Source: CAZVEE01 sp964625525
GTDB lineage: Bacteria > Pseudomonadota > Alphaproteobacteria > JAJFIK01
Assembly: GCA_964625525.1 (NCBI GenBank)
Contig: CAZVEE010000005.1
Span: forward strand, 1-64,000
Direction of reading: 5' to 3'
DNA: 64,000 nt
The position numbers and the translations under genes were made by a program. This document shows, one piece after another, positions 35,121-43,666 of this stretch; the first letter of the stretch is position 1; each line of letters starts with the position of its first letter. The notes below the pieces were generated by a model. That model was not told where the DNA came from. It saw only the letters and a list, made by a program, of their open reading frames with translations, and ran no database searches.

Positions 35121-36536
35121 ATGGGGGAACGGCCAAATCTTCTCAACACTGCGGTCTTCAAGCTGACCTTGATCTACATGATCATATTCGGGGGCTTTGC
35201 CTCGCTGATCGTGGTGTTCTTCTACTATTCAACGGTCACCTTCATGGCTCGCCAGACCGACCAGACTATCCAGGCGGAGGTGGTCGGGCTCGCGGAAGCC
35301 AATCGGGGCATGGGATCGCGCCAGGGGTTGCTCGATATCGTCACCCGGCGCAGCGAAGAACTCAGCGACAGCCTCTATCTGCTCGCCAGCGAAGACCGCA
35401 CCCGCATCGCCGGCAATCTGGTGGCCTGGCCCGAAGGCCAGCTCGATGACGGGGCTTGGATCACCTTTCCCTATGAGCGGCAGACCCGCGACGGGGTCGA
35501 GACCCGCCAGGCCCGCGCCCGTATCTTTCAGCTCACCAGCGGTGACATGCTGGTGGTGGGCCGGGACATCGAGCAGCGTCTGGATATTGAAAGCACTCTG
35601 ACCTTCGCGCTTTTCACTGCGATTGGTTTCATCTTGTTGGTGGGCGGGGGCGGCGGTGTGGTGTTGTCGCGCAGTGTGTTGCACCGGATTGACCGCATCA
35701 ACCGCACCAGCCGCGATATCATGGCCGGTGATTTGTCCCGCCGCGTGCCGGTCCAGGGCGAGGATGACGAGCTTGATCAGCTCGCTGATAACCTCAACGC
35801 CATGCTGGAGCAGATCGAGCGGCTGATGACCGGCATGAAAGAGGTCACGGACAATGTGGCCCATGATCTGCGCTCGCCTCTGACGCGGCTGCGCAACCGC
35901 CTTGAAGTGGCGCTGATGTCCCAGGGCGAGGAAGACGAGTACCGGGCCGCCATCGAGAAATCCATTCAAGATGCCGATCACCTGCTCGCCACGTTCAATG
36001 CGCTCCTCAGCATTGCTCAGCTTGAGGCGGGCGCCTCGCGCGATTCCATGGGGCCGGTCGCGGCTGGCGATGTGGTGCGCGATATCGCCGAGCTTTACGA
36101 GCCCGTGGCAGAATCAAAGGATGTCTCCTTCGATCTGAACGCCGAGGGGCAGGGCGTGGTGTGGGGTAATCGCGAGCTTCTGTCCCAGGCCATGGCCAAT
36201 CTCATGGACAATGCCATCAAATACACGCCCGGCGGCGGGGCCGTAACGGTCCGGCTGCATCTGCCGGATGCGGAGGATCCCATGGTGCGGGTATCCGTCT
36301 GTGACAGTGGGCCGGGCATTCCCGAAAGCGATCGCACCCGCGTGCTCAAGCGGTTTGTGCGTCTGGAGGCGAGCCGCAATACCCCTGGCAGCGGCCTCGG
36401 CCTAAGCCTCGTCTCGGCGGTCGCGCGCATGCATGATGGCGCCCTCAGCCTCGGGGACAGCGACCTGGCCCCCGGCAAGGGCCGCACCGCGCCAGGGCTG
36501 AAAGCAACAATCCACCTGCCCCATAAACCGCTTTAG
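35121..36536 (+). CDS. Membrane sensor histidine kinase with HAMP domain
   Basis: The 471-residue kinase has two membrane helices (about 20-42 and 162-185) flanking a periplasmic sensor, a HAMP domain (RINRTSRDIMAGDLSRRVPV), HisKA box DNVAHDLRSPLTRLRN (His248) and HATPase motifs NLMDNAIKYTPGG, VCDSGPGIP and GSGLGLSLV. It belongs to the QseC/heavy-metal-sensor type kinases. ATG 35121 has CGGGGGA upstream and is favoured over 35028. It ends overlapping the convergent C13 peptidase gene by 4 bp. Confidence 0.93.
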   Translation: MGERPNLLNTAVFKLTLIYMIIFGGFASLIVVFFYYSTVTFMARQTDQTIQAEVVGLAEANRGMGSRQGLLDIVTRRSEELSDSLYLLASEDRTRIAGNLVAWPEGQLDDGAWITFPYERQTRDGVETRQARARIFQLTSGDMLVVGRDIEQRLDIESTLTFALFTAIGFILLVGGGGGVVLSRSVLHRIDRINRTSRDIMAGDLSRRVPVQGEDDELDQLADNLNAMLEQIERLMTGMKEVTDNVAHDLRSPLTRLRNRLEVALMSQGEEDEYRAAIEKSIQDADHLLATFNALLSIAQLEAGASRDSMGPVAAGDVVRDIAELYEPVAESKDVSFDLNAEGQGVVWGNRELLSQAMANLMDNAIKYTPGGGAVTVRLHLPDAEDPMVRVSVCDSGPGIPESDRTRVLKRFVRLEASRNTPGSGLGLSLVSAVARMHDGALSLGDSDLAPGKGRTAPGLKATIHLPHKPL

Positions 36537-37312
36537 CGACCGGCGACAAGCGGTGCGATGGCGGCGCCGATGAAAAGCTGCGGTTCCGACGGCGGTTCAA
36601 GGCCTTCGGCCGCCTCGATCTGACCGACGCAGGCCATTGCCTTCTCGGCGAGATCCGTCCAGGACCGCGCCGCGTCCCAGTTTTCCAGAATGCACCGGTC
36701 AAAGAACGGATAGACGTCATCCTCCCCGCAGCCAAAGGATGTGCGGTCGGCCCGGGCGGCGGTGAGGATGAAACGGTTGGACCGCCGCCAGCGCTCTTCG
36801 ACAAAAATGCCCGAATAGCAGGCGGAGAGGACGGCGATCACGGGCTGGTCCTGACACAGAAGATCCACCATCTCCCAAAACGCGACCGGGGTGAGCCGGT
36901 CACGCCCAAAGGTCAGGCCGATCTCATCGCCATGGCTGGTGAGATAGAAAAGGCATCCATCGCCGGTCATGTTCTTCAAATGCGCCAGTTCCCGGCGGAG
37001 CACGGCCGGGGTGGACCGGCGCACGCCATCGGCTTTGAAGTCCTGGGGAACGACCGAGAACTGGCGCACGAAGCGAGCCTCGAAGCCGGCACCCAGCAAG
37101 CGCTCAGTGACGACGCCGCGCGCCTTGTCAAAGGCCCGTGTCGGCGCGCCACTTGCCGCCGTATTGTCGCCCGCCGCCACAATAACGCTCCACGCACCCG
37201 GCTGGCTGAGCGGATGGGCCTCCTCGGCCTGCGCCAGGGTCGCAGTCATCAGGGGCGTGGTCATCAGGGTCGCGGTCATCAGGGTCAGGATGATCGCGAT
37301 GATGCGTTTCAT
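36533..37312 (-). CDS. Secreted C13 (legumain/caspase-fold) peptidase
   Basis: The 259-residue protein has a long signal peptide and a caspase-like fold with the His/Cys dyad of family C13: FYLTSHGDE (His127) and IAVLSACYSGIFVEE (Cys165). VIVAAGDN at the N-terminal strand fits the family, which cleaves after Asn or Asp in eukaryotes; bacterial members are little studied. The signal hydrophobic core contains LMTAT-LMTTP-LMTAT, encoded by three 15-bp repeats (37239-37283). It is coupled by ATGA to the upstream MFS gene, suggesting a shared role, perhaps in envelope or peptide processing. Confidence 0.82.
   Translation of the reverse strand: MKRIIAIILTLMTATLMTTPLMTATLAQAEEAHPLSQPGAWSVIVAAGDNTAASGAPTRAFDKARGVVTERLLGAGFEARFVRQFSVVPQDFKADGVRRSTPAVLRRELAHLKNMTGDGCLFYLTSHGDEIGLTFGRDRLTPVAFWEMVDLLCQDQPVIAVLSACYSGIFVEERWRRSNRFILTAARADRTSFGCGEDDVYPFFDRCILENWDAARSWTDLAEKAMACVGQIEAAEGLEPPSEPQLFIGAAIAPLVAGR
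37239..37283 (-). repeat. Three 15-bp tandem repeats inside the C13 signal peptide
   Basis: Units at 37239-37253, 37254-37268 and 37269-37283 share GTCATCAGG and encode LMTAT/LMTTP/LMTAT on the - strand. The array lengthens the hydrophobic core without shifting the frame. Copy-number change would tune signal peptide length. Confidence 0.8.
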
Positions 37313-38760
37313 GCCGCTGCTCCTCCTGGTGGATGCGCCAGGCGCTGCGCCTGTTCCTCGCGCACGAACAACATGCCCAGCCCCCCAACAATGAGATAGA
37401 GCACCACCACGGAGAGGCCAATCCGTTGAGACCCGCTGGCATCCGTCAGCACCGCAATAGCGAAGGGCGCGGTGAAGGCGGTGGCCTTGCCGGTGAGGGT
37501 GTAGAGACCGAAGAACTGCGCCGACATGCCCGGCGGTGCGAGTTTGGTCATCAGGGTGCGGCTGGCCGCGAGCGCCGGGGCGCCGAACAACGCACTCAAA
37601 AAGCCCACCAGCATAAACACCTGTTCCGGCAGGCTAGTGTATCCCATCTGCGCCAGTGCCGGACCCACCACGGGCAGGATGGTTGCGCGGGTATCGTCAG
37701 CCAACGGCAGGTAGAACAAGGTCTCTGGCGTGGTGCCAAGGTTCAGCACGAGGGCCGCCAGGAATAGAAACACCGCTCCGATGATCGTCCGCTTGGACCC
37801 AATCCAGTCATCAATGAACCCGCCAACCACGCCCCCGATTGTGGTCAGGATCAGCGCGATGGCTGAATAGGCGGTGATCTGCGCGACGGTCCAGTCGAAA
37901 ATGCCACCGGCGTAAATGCCCAAAAAGGTGCTGGTGACGACGATGCCGTCATAATAGATCGTCCGTGCCAACAGAAAAATGGCGATGTTCTTATAGCGAC
38001 CTAGTTCCCGGAAGGTCTCGAACAGCGTCGCCGTACCCTGACGAATGGCGGGCCCAAACCCGATGCCCGTTCGTGGCCGGTCTGGTGTGAAGAAAAGCAG
38101 CGGTAAAGCGAACAGGATTGTCCAGATGGCGCAAAGCGGCCCGATGATCCGCTCCACTTCATAAGCGTCTTTTGAGAGCCCGAGGGCAGGGGTCTCGGGC
38201 CAGGAAAACAGGCTCAGCCAAATCACCAGGGTCGCGATGCTGCTGACATAGGACATGGCATAGCCGGTGCCACTCATGAAGCCCACCCGCGCAGGTGTGA
38301 CGATGGACGGCAACATTGCGTTGTGAAAGACACTGGCGATTTCCAAGCTGACCGCACACAGCACGATGAGTGCACCGGCGAGCAAGATGGAGCTGTCAAA
38401 GCCTGGGACGGCAAACCATAGCAGGGTCATGCCCACGGCCCCCACCAGCACCCCCGCCAGCAGTCCCGGCTTACGGGGCCCGGCCGCATCCGCGATGGAC
38501 CCCAAAAACGGGCTCACCAGCGCCACCAGCAGGCCCGCCGTACCCTGAACATAGCCCCAGAGCGCTTGACCCCGGGTCGGGTCCCCGACAATGGTCTGGG
38601 CAAAGAAGGGCGCGAACACAACAATGGCCAGGGTTACAAAATAGGGGCCTTGGGCGGCCTCGTAGAGGATCCAGGACCAGCGCCCGAGGCCCGAGGCTGG
38701 TGTGCCTCCGTCAACGGTCCGCTCGCGCTGCGCGTCTGCGTGGCTCATGGCCGTGGTCAT
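37309..38760 (-). CDS. MFS transporter, UMF1/Atg22-like
   Basis: The 483-residue membrane protein has about 12 helices and the pattern of the UMF1 family (related to vacuole effluxer Atg22): SWILYEAAQGPYFVTLAIVV, SPFLGSIADAAGPRKPGL, FHNAMLPSIV and GTGYAMSYVSS. Atg22 exports amino acids from yeast vacuoles; bacterial substrates are unknown. The ATG at 38760 has AGGGGACACAGGG upstream; the frame is open to 38994 but that part is not hydrophobic. It is the first gene of a two-gene operon with the C13 peptidase. Confidence 0.87.
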   Translation of the reverse strand: MTTAMSHADAQRERTVDGGTPASGLGRWSWILYEAAQGPYFVTLAIVVFAPFFAQTIVGDPTRGQALWGYVQGTAGLLVALVSPFLGSIADAAGPRKPGLLAGVLVGAVGMTLLWFAVPGFDSSILLAGALIVLCAVSLEIASVFHNAMLPSIVTPARVGFMSGTGYAMSYVSSIATLVIWLSLFSWPETPALGLSKDAYEVERIIGPLCAIWTILFALPLLFFTPDRPRTGIGFGPAIRQGTATLFETFRELGRYKNIAIFLLARTIYYDGIVVTSTFLGIYAGGIFDWTVAQITAYSAIALILTTIGGVVGGFIDDWIGSKRTIIGAVFLFLAALVLNLGTTPETLFYLPLADDTRATILPVVGPALAQMGYTSLPEQVFMLVGFLSALFGAPALAASRTLMTKLAPPGMSAQFFGLYTLTGKATAFTAPFAIAVLTDASGSQRIGLSVVVLYLIVGGLGMLFVREEQAQRLAHPPGGAAA

Positions 38761-39355
38761 GCCCTGTGTCCCCTGATTCCCGTGTGCGCGGACCCGCCGG
38801 GACCCGCCTGTGCGGCCAGCATGGGGCTTTTTGGCCGCCCCGCCAAGCCCGAGGGCGTGGCAGGCCTCTCGCCGTGCTTCCGAATCACAGGAGCGGGGCC
38901 GTGAAACCGACTGCCCCGTGCGCGGATGATTGGGTGGTCCGGCGCCTCTTCTGGTTGGTCGATCCGTAACGGATCGCCACTGGCGCGCGCACAAACCTTA
39001 ACTGGTTCTTAGGGTTTTTGGCCGCGACTATGCTCAAACCCAGAAAAATGCAGGGATCGAGCGCGGCCGCTCTTGCAAAACGGCTAAAAAGTCCGCATGC
39101 CTGATGATAAGGGGGTGCACCCCGCGTGGGGGATCGCGGGTTGCGTGGTCCGTCTGTATCCCAACTGCCGTGGCGGGGCACAAAGCCCGACGGCATGTGG
39201 GATGGAGAAGACGGAGCGGCACTGCTCTCTGCGCCCGATGGTGGATCCGTAACGCGGTCGTGCTGTCGGGAACCGGACTGTTCTGGGGTAGTGGGCCCGT
39301 CGCGGCGGGCTCTCCAGACCGCCTATGGGGCGGTCTCTCGTGAGAGGATGAAGTG
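38761..39355. other. Intergenic region between the MFS and HU genes
   Basis: No convincing gene. It holds the divergent promoters and the HU 5' leader, where GACCGCC (39317-39323) pairs with GGCGGTC (39329-39335), and CTCT/AGAG (39335-39346) encloses part of the Shine-Dalgarno. TTAA-N7-TTAG at 38998-39012 resembles a CtrA half-site pair with one mismatch, which can occur by chance. Confidence 0.5.
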
Positions 39356-39640
39356 ATGAGCAAAGCAGACTTTATCGATCAGATCGCCGAGAAGGGCGAC
39401 ATGAGCAAGGCTGAAGCCAAGCGAGTCGTGGAACTCGTGTTCGGCGAGGTCGAAGCCGGCCTCAAGAAGGCTAAGAAAGAAGGCAAGTACACCATCGGGA
39501 CGTTGGGCACCTTCTCGGTCACCAAGCGTCCCGCGCGCAAGGGGCGCAACCCGCGCACCGGCGAAGAGATCAAGATCAAGGCCTCAAAGACCCTGCGCTT
39601 TAAGCCGGCCGCCAATCTGAAGCGCGCCGCCGGCTGCTGA
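39356..39640 (+). CDS. HU-family DNA-binding protein
   Basis: The 94-residue histone-like protein bends and compacts DNA. It has the standard fold: SKADFIDQIAEKGDMSKAEAK helices, GKYTIGTLGTFSVTKRPARKG, and the DNA-embracing arm with RNPRTGEEIKIKA. The usual Pro at the arm tip is absent or shifted. ATG follows AGAGGA; a GTG directly before it is ignored. A terminator follows at 39702-39738. Confidence 0.95.
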   Translation: MSKADFIDQIAEKGDMSKAEAKRVVELVFGEVEAGLKKAKKEGKYTIGTLGTFSVTKRPARKGRNPRTGEEIKIKASKTLRFKPAANLKRAAGC

Positions 39641-39701
39641 GGTCTTGTCAGGATCGCCACCGGGTGAGATGCCCAAGCGTGGTTGGATCGCGACGGCCAA
39701 G

Positions 39702-39738
39702 AACCCCGCGCACAGGATCGCCTGCGTGCGGGGTTTTG
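39702..39738 (+). terminator. Terminator after the HU gene
   Basis: AACCCCGC...AGG pairs with CCT...GCGGGGTT around ATCG, with a small internal mismatch, followed by TTTTG. It lies 60 bp after the HU stop and before glnE. Confidence 0.7.
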
Positions 39739-39849
39739 TGTGGCGTGGCTTCGAACACCTCTTTTGCCGCCGATCCTGGGGCGTTAGAGTGACGCAGCCA
39801 CCAGAGATAAGACCGCGATGAACGCGCCGCACAGGGAGAGCCGCCGCCC

Positions 39850-42783
39850 ATGGCCAAACTGCCGTTTCTGACGGGTCTTGGCCGTTTTGGACGGCTGCCC
39901 TTGCCCCATGACCCGGAGCGGGTCGACCGCGTGCGCGACGACCTGGCGCCGATTCTAGACCGGCTGCCGGCCTCTTTCGATCTCTTCACCCTGGTGGATG
40001 GGGTGGTGGGTAACAGCCCTTATCTCACGCGCTTGATGCTGCGCGATGTCGATCGGCTGCCCACGACCCTGGAGCAAAGCCCCGCCGCGGCCATGGATGC
40101 GGTCTTGGCGCGCGCGCGGGATAGCTGGCGCGATGCACAGTCCCTCTCGATACTGATGGACCGGCTGCGCCGCGCCAAAGCAGATGGCGCCTTCATTATC
40201 GGCCTGGCCGATCTTGCCGGGGTCTGGAGCCTGGACGAGGTCATGGCCCGGCTCAGTGATCTGGCGGATACCTGCCTGCAGGCCGCGTGTTCCTGGTTAC
40301 TGCGCGATCTGGCGGCGCGCGGTCGGCTCGATCTGCCGAACCCGGACGACCCGCAGATGGGCTGCGGCCTTACCATCCTTGCCATGGGTAAACATGGCGC
40401 GCGGGAGTTGAACTATTCCAGCGACATTGACCTTGCCGTTTATTTCGATCAGGACGCCATGCCCGTGGCCGCTGGTCACAGCCCCCAGGACGTGTCCGTC
40501 GCGCTCACCCGCTCGCTGGTGAAAGTGATGCAGGAAGTCACGCCGCAGGGCTATGTCTTCCGGACGGATTTGCGTCTGCGCCCAGACCCGGCCTCCACTC
40601 AGGTGGCCGTGTCCTTCGAGACCGCCGAGCTCTATTACGAAGGCTTCGGACAGAACTGGGAGCGCGCCGCCTATATTAAAGCCCGGGCCGTGGCCGGCGA
40701 TCAGCAGGCTGGTGCCCGCTTTCTGGCCCTTTTGCACCCCTTCATCTGGCGCAAGACCCTCGACTATGCCGCCATTGAAGACATCCACTCCATCAAGCGT
40801 CAGATCCATGCCCATAAGGGCCATGGTCGCATCACCATCGAAGGCCACAACATCAAGCTCGGCCGGGGTGGCATTCGCGAGATCGAGTTCTATGCTCAGA
40901 CCCAGCAGCTCATCAGCGGCGGTCGCGATCCCGCCTTACGCGAGCCCACAACTATTGGCGCGCTGCGGGCGTTGGTGGCGGCGGGCCATGTGAAAGGAGC
41001 GGTGGCGGAAGATCTGATCGAATCCTATCGCTTTCTCAGAGTGCTCGAACACCGGCTGCAAATGGTTGAGGACGCCCAGACCCATGACCTGCCGCGCACG
41101 GCCGAGGGCATTGCCCATATGGCGCGGTTCACCGGCATTGGCAGCGAGGAAGCCTTCCGCGCCAGCCTGCGCGATCATCTGGAACGGGTGCAGCACCACT
41201 ACAGCGAACTCTTTGAAAGCGAACCACCGCTGTCCAAGCGTTCCGGTTCCCTTGTCTTCACCGGCGTCGAAGACGATCCGGACACTATCGACACGCTCAC
41301 CCGCATGGGCTTCCAGAAACCGTCCGTCGTGACACGGACGATCCGCTCCTGGCATCGGGGCCACAAGCGCGCCACACGCAGCACCCGCTCGCGCACCATT
41401 TTGACGAAGCTCATCCCCGGTTTGCTGGAAGCCTTGTCCGAGACCAGCGATCCCGACGGCGCCTTCATCCGTTTCGACCGCTTTCTCGAAGGCTTGCCCT
41501 ATGGCGTGCAGGTCTTTTCGCTGTTACACGCGCATCCGGAACTTTTGAAGTTGCTGGTGGAAAGTCTCGGCATGGCCCCGCGTTTTGCCGAGTATCTGTC
41601 GCGCAATCCGGCGATCCTGGAATCCATGCTCGATCCGGGCTACTTGGCCATTCTGCCGGGGCCGCGCCGCTTGGCTGTCGATCTCGACGCAAGCCTGGCC
41701 CAGGCCCGGGATGTGGAGGACATGCTCGACCGCACGCGGCGCTTTGCGCGCGAGCACGGGTTCCGCGTGGGCTTGCAGGTGCTCACCGGCTATGCCCGCG
41801 CCCATGCGGCCGGGCGCGCCCATTCCGTCTTGGCGGATACGGTGATCCGCGCGCTGCTGCCCCATGTGGAAGCCCAGATGGCCGAGCGCCACGGCCGCGT
41901 GCCCGGCGGCCAGATGGTCGTGCTGGGCATGGGCAAGCTCGGGAGCCGGGAGCTGACGGCCGCGTCCGATCTCGACTTGATCCTCATTTACGATCACGAT
42001 GGGGAAGCGGCGGCCTCGGACGGTCCGGTGCCGCTCCATGCCTCGCAGTATTTTGCCCGTCTGAGCCAGCGCTTGATCAACGCCCTGACCGCCCCGACGG
42101 CAGAAGGCAAATTCTATGAGGTCGACATGCGGCTGCGCCCGTCCGGGCGGGCGGGGCCCATCGCCACCCGGCTCGACGCGTTCGTGCGCTATCATCAGGA
42201 CAGTGCCTGGACCTGGGAACGCATGGCATTGACCCGGGCGCGTGTTCTGGCGGGTCCGGAGGAATTAAGCGCGCAGGTGACGGCCGCGGTACGCACCGCG
42301 CTGTGCCGGGCCGATGATCCCGAGCGCATCCGCGCCGACGCCACCGACATGCGCGCGCGAATGGAGCGGGAATTCGGCGCCGACAATCCCTGGGATGTGA
42401 AGACCGCTAAGGGCGGTCTGATCGATTTGGAATTCATCGCCCAGGTGCTGCAACTGGTCCATGGTCCCCAGGACCCGTCACTGCTCCATCCCACCACGCG
42501 CGTGGCTTTACAGCGGCTGGCGGCGGCGGGGCATCTTGCGCCGGACAAGGCCGGGCCGCTCATTCATGACGCCCGGCTGTTGCAGAATATTGGCCAGGCC
42601 TTGACCATTGCCGTTGACGGACGAATAGACCCCGTGTCGGCCTCGCCGGCGCTGCGCTTATCCTTGTCTCGGGTTACGGGCTCGCCGTCCTTTGCCACGC
42701 TTGAAAGCGCCCTCGTTGCAGCGCAGCGACGGGTTCGGACGACTTTCGAGCAGGTGATCGGCGCGCCGGGTGCCGGGCGCTGA
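39850..42783 (+). CDS. glnE: Glutamine synthetase adenylyltransferase/deadenylylase
   Basis: The 977-residue bifunctional enzyme adds or removes AMP on glutamine synthetase in response to glutamine and PII. It has two nucleotidyltransferase domains with matching motifs: AMGKHGARELNYSSDIDLAV (near 178, deadenylylase half) and GMGKLGSRELTAASDLDLIL (near 692, adenylyltransferase half), each followed by helical domains (LGRGGIREIEF and AKGGLIDLEFIAQ). Length fits the family (946 in E. coli). The ATG follows CAGGGAG. It appears monocistronic. Confidence 0.97.
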   Translation: MAKLPFLTGLGRFGRLPLPHDPERVDRVRDDLAPILDRLPASFDLFTLVDGVVGNSPYLTRLMLRDVDRLPTTLEQSPAAAMDAVLARARDSWRDAQSLSILMDRLRRAKADGAFIIGLADLAGVWSLDEVMARLSDLADTCLQAACSWLLRDLAARGRLDLPNPDDPQMGCGLTILAMGKHGARELNYSSDIDLAVYFDQDAMPVAAGHSPQDVSVALTRSLVKVMQEVTPQGYVFRTDLRLRPDPASTQVAVSFETAELYYEGFGQNWERAAYIKARAVAGDQQAGARFLALLHPFIWRKTLDYAAIEDIHSIKRQIHAHKGHGRITIEGHNIKLGRGGIREIEFYAQTQQLISGGRDPALREPTTIGALRALVAAGHVKGAVAEDLIESYRFLRVLEHRLQMVEDAQTHDLPRTAEGIAHMARFTGIGSEEAFRASLRDHLERVQHHYSELFESEPPLSKRSGSLVFTGVEDDPDTIDTLTRMGFQKPSVVTRTIRSWHRGHKRATRSTRSRTILTKLIPGLLEALSETSDPDGAFIRFDRFLEGLPYGVQVFSLLHAHPELLKLLVESLGMAPRFAEYLSRNPAILESMLDPGYLAILPGPRRLAVDLDASLAQARDVEDMLDRTRRFAREHGFRVGLQVLTGYARAHAAGRAHSVLADTVIRALLPHVEAQMAERHGRVPGGQMVVLGMGKLGSRELTAASDLDLILIYDHDGEAAASDGPVPLHASQYFARLSQRLINALTAPTAEGKFYEVDMRLRPSGRAGPIATRLDAFVRYHQDSAWTWERMALTRARVLAGPEELSAQVTAAVRTALCRADDPERIRADATDMRARMEREFGADNPWDVKTAKGGLIDLEFIAQVLQLVHGPQDPSLLHPTTRVALQRLAAAGHLAPDKAGPLIHDARLLQNIGQALTIAVDGRIDPVSASPALRLSLSRVTGSPSFATLESALVAAQRRVRTTFEQVIGAPGAGR

Positions 42784-42959
42784 CGATTGCCGTCTTGTGT
42801 CCGGTCAAGCGGCGCGGTCAAAAAATATTACAGAAAAAAGTCAGACTCTCTGCTTGCGCCGGGGCGATGAACCGAATACATACGCGCTTCCAAGTTTCGC
42901 CGGGTGGCGAAACATGGGGATTCCCCCTTTGGTTTCCCGTTGGTTTGAGGGAGGGCTTG
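42784..42959 (+). promoter_or_regulatory. Structured leader of speD
   Basis: The 176-nt stretch between glnE and speD holds a perfect 8-bp hairpin GTTTCGCC-GGGT-GGCGAAAC (42894-42913), then GGGG-ATT-CCCC (42916-42926) and pyrimidine-rich TTCCCCC that could pair with the speD Shine-Dalgarno GAGGGAGGG. An in-frame ATG at 42867 opens through the hairpin into speD. A cis-acting translational control of polyamine synthesis is plausible; I cannot match a known riboswitch class. Confidence 0.45.
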
Positions 42960-43517
42960 ATGGCCAGACTTCACCCCCAGATCACGGTGATAGCTGAAGC
43001 GGAGGCGGTACCCGCCCGAGCAGAGGTTCGATCCGTGCCGACCCCGCAGGTGGTGTCTGCGGCAATGCCTTACGAGGCCCATACGCCTTATGAGGCGAAC
43101 AAGACCGAGGAACTCGGTCAGCACGACGAAAACGACTCGTCACTGCCCAAGGACTATTTCATTGAGAAGGACGGCCTGCGCTATGCAGGCTCGCACCTGA
43201 TCGTTGATATGTGGAATGCGTCCGGGCTTGACGACGAAGATCTCATTCAGCGCGCCTTGCTGGATGCGGTCGAACGGGCCGGGGCAACTTTGCTCCATAT
43301 CCATACTCATAAGTTCTCCGAAGGCGGCGGCGTGTCCGGCGTTGCGGTGCTCGCTGAATCGCATATCAGCGTTCATACCTGGCCGGAGCGGTCTTATGCG
43401 GCGTTTGACATCTTCATGTGTGGCGAGGCTCAGCCTGCCAGAGGTGTCCAGGCGCTCAAAGACGCGTTCGGTCCGTGCACCGTGACTGTGGCCGAACACA
43501 AGCGCGGCGTGTTCTAA
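42960..43517 (+). CDS. speD: S-adenosylmethionine decarboxylase, class 1B-like
   Basis: The 185-residue proenzyme makes decarboxylated AdoMet for spermidine synthesis. Self-cleavage would occur between Glu133 and Ser134 in LAESHISVHTWPE to form the pyruvoyl group; HKFSEGGGVSGVAVL and FDIFMCGEAQP complete the core. The core begins near residue 68, so about 68 residues (with EAHTPYEANKTEEL) extend the N-terminus relative to short class 1B enzymes. ATG 42960 has a strong GAGGGAGG; ATG 43065 would give a shorter protein and ATG 42867 a longer one. Confidence 0.93.
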   Translation: MARLHPQITVIAEAEAVPARAEVRSVPTPQVVSAAMPYEAHTPYEANKTEELGQHDENDSSLPKDYFIEKDGLRYAGSHLIVDMWNASGLDDEDLIQRALLDAVERAGATLLHIHTHKFSEGGGVSGVAVLAESHISVHTWPERSYAAFDIFMCGEAQPARGVQALKDAFGPCTVTVAEHKRGVF

Positions 43518-43666
43518 CGCCGCCCGGCCTCAGGGCCGGATGATCGAAAAGGGCCGTCAGGGCGCACCGCGCCGTGGCGGCCTGTCGTGCTGAGTGAGTT
43601 TGTCCTTTGGATCACCGTGCCGTGTCGCCGGCCAGGCGGCGCGTGCCGGTGCGGGAGTATGGACCC

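Noticed and set aside
38998..39012. CtrA box TTAA-N7-TTAG
   Set aside because: One mismatch from the consensus and no second site; can arise by chance.
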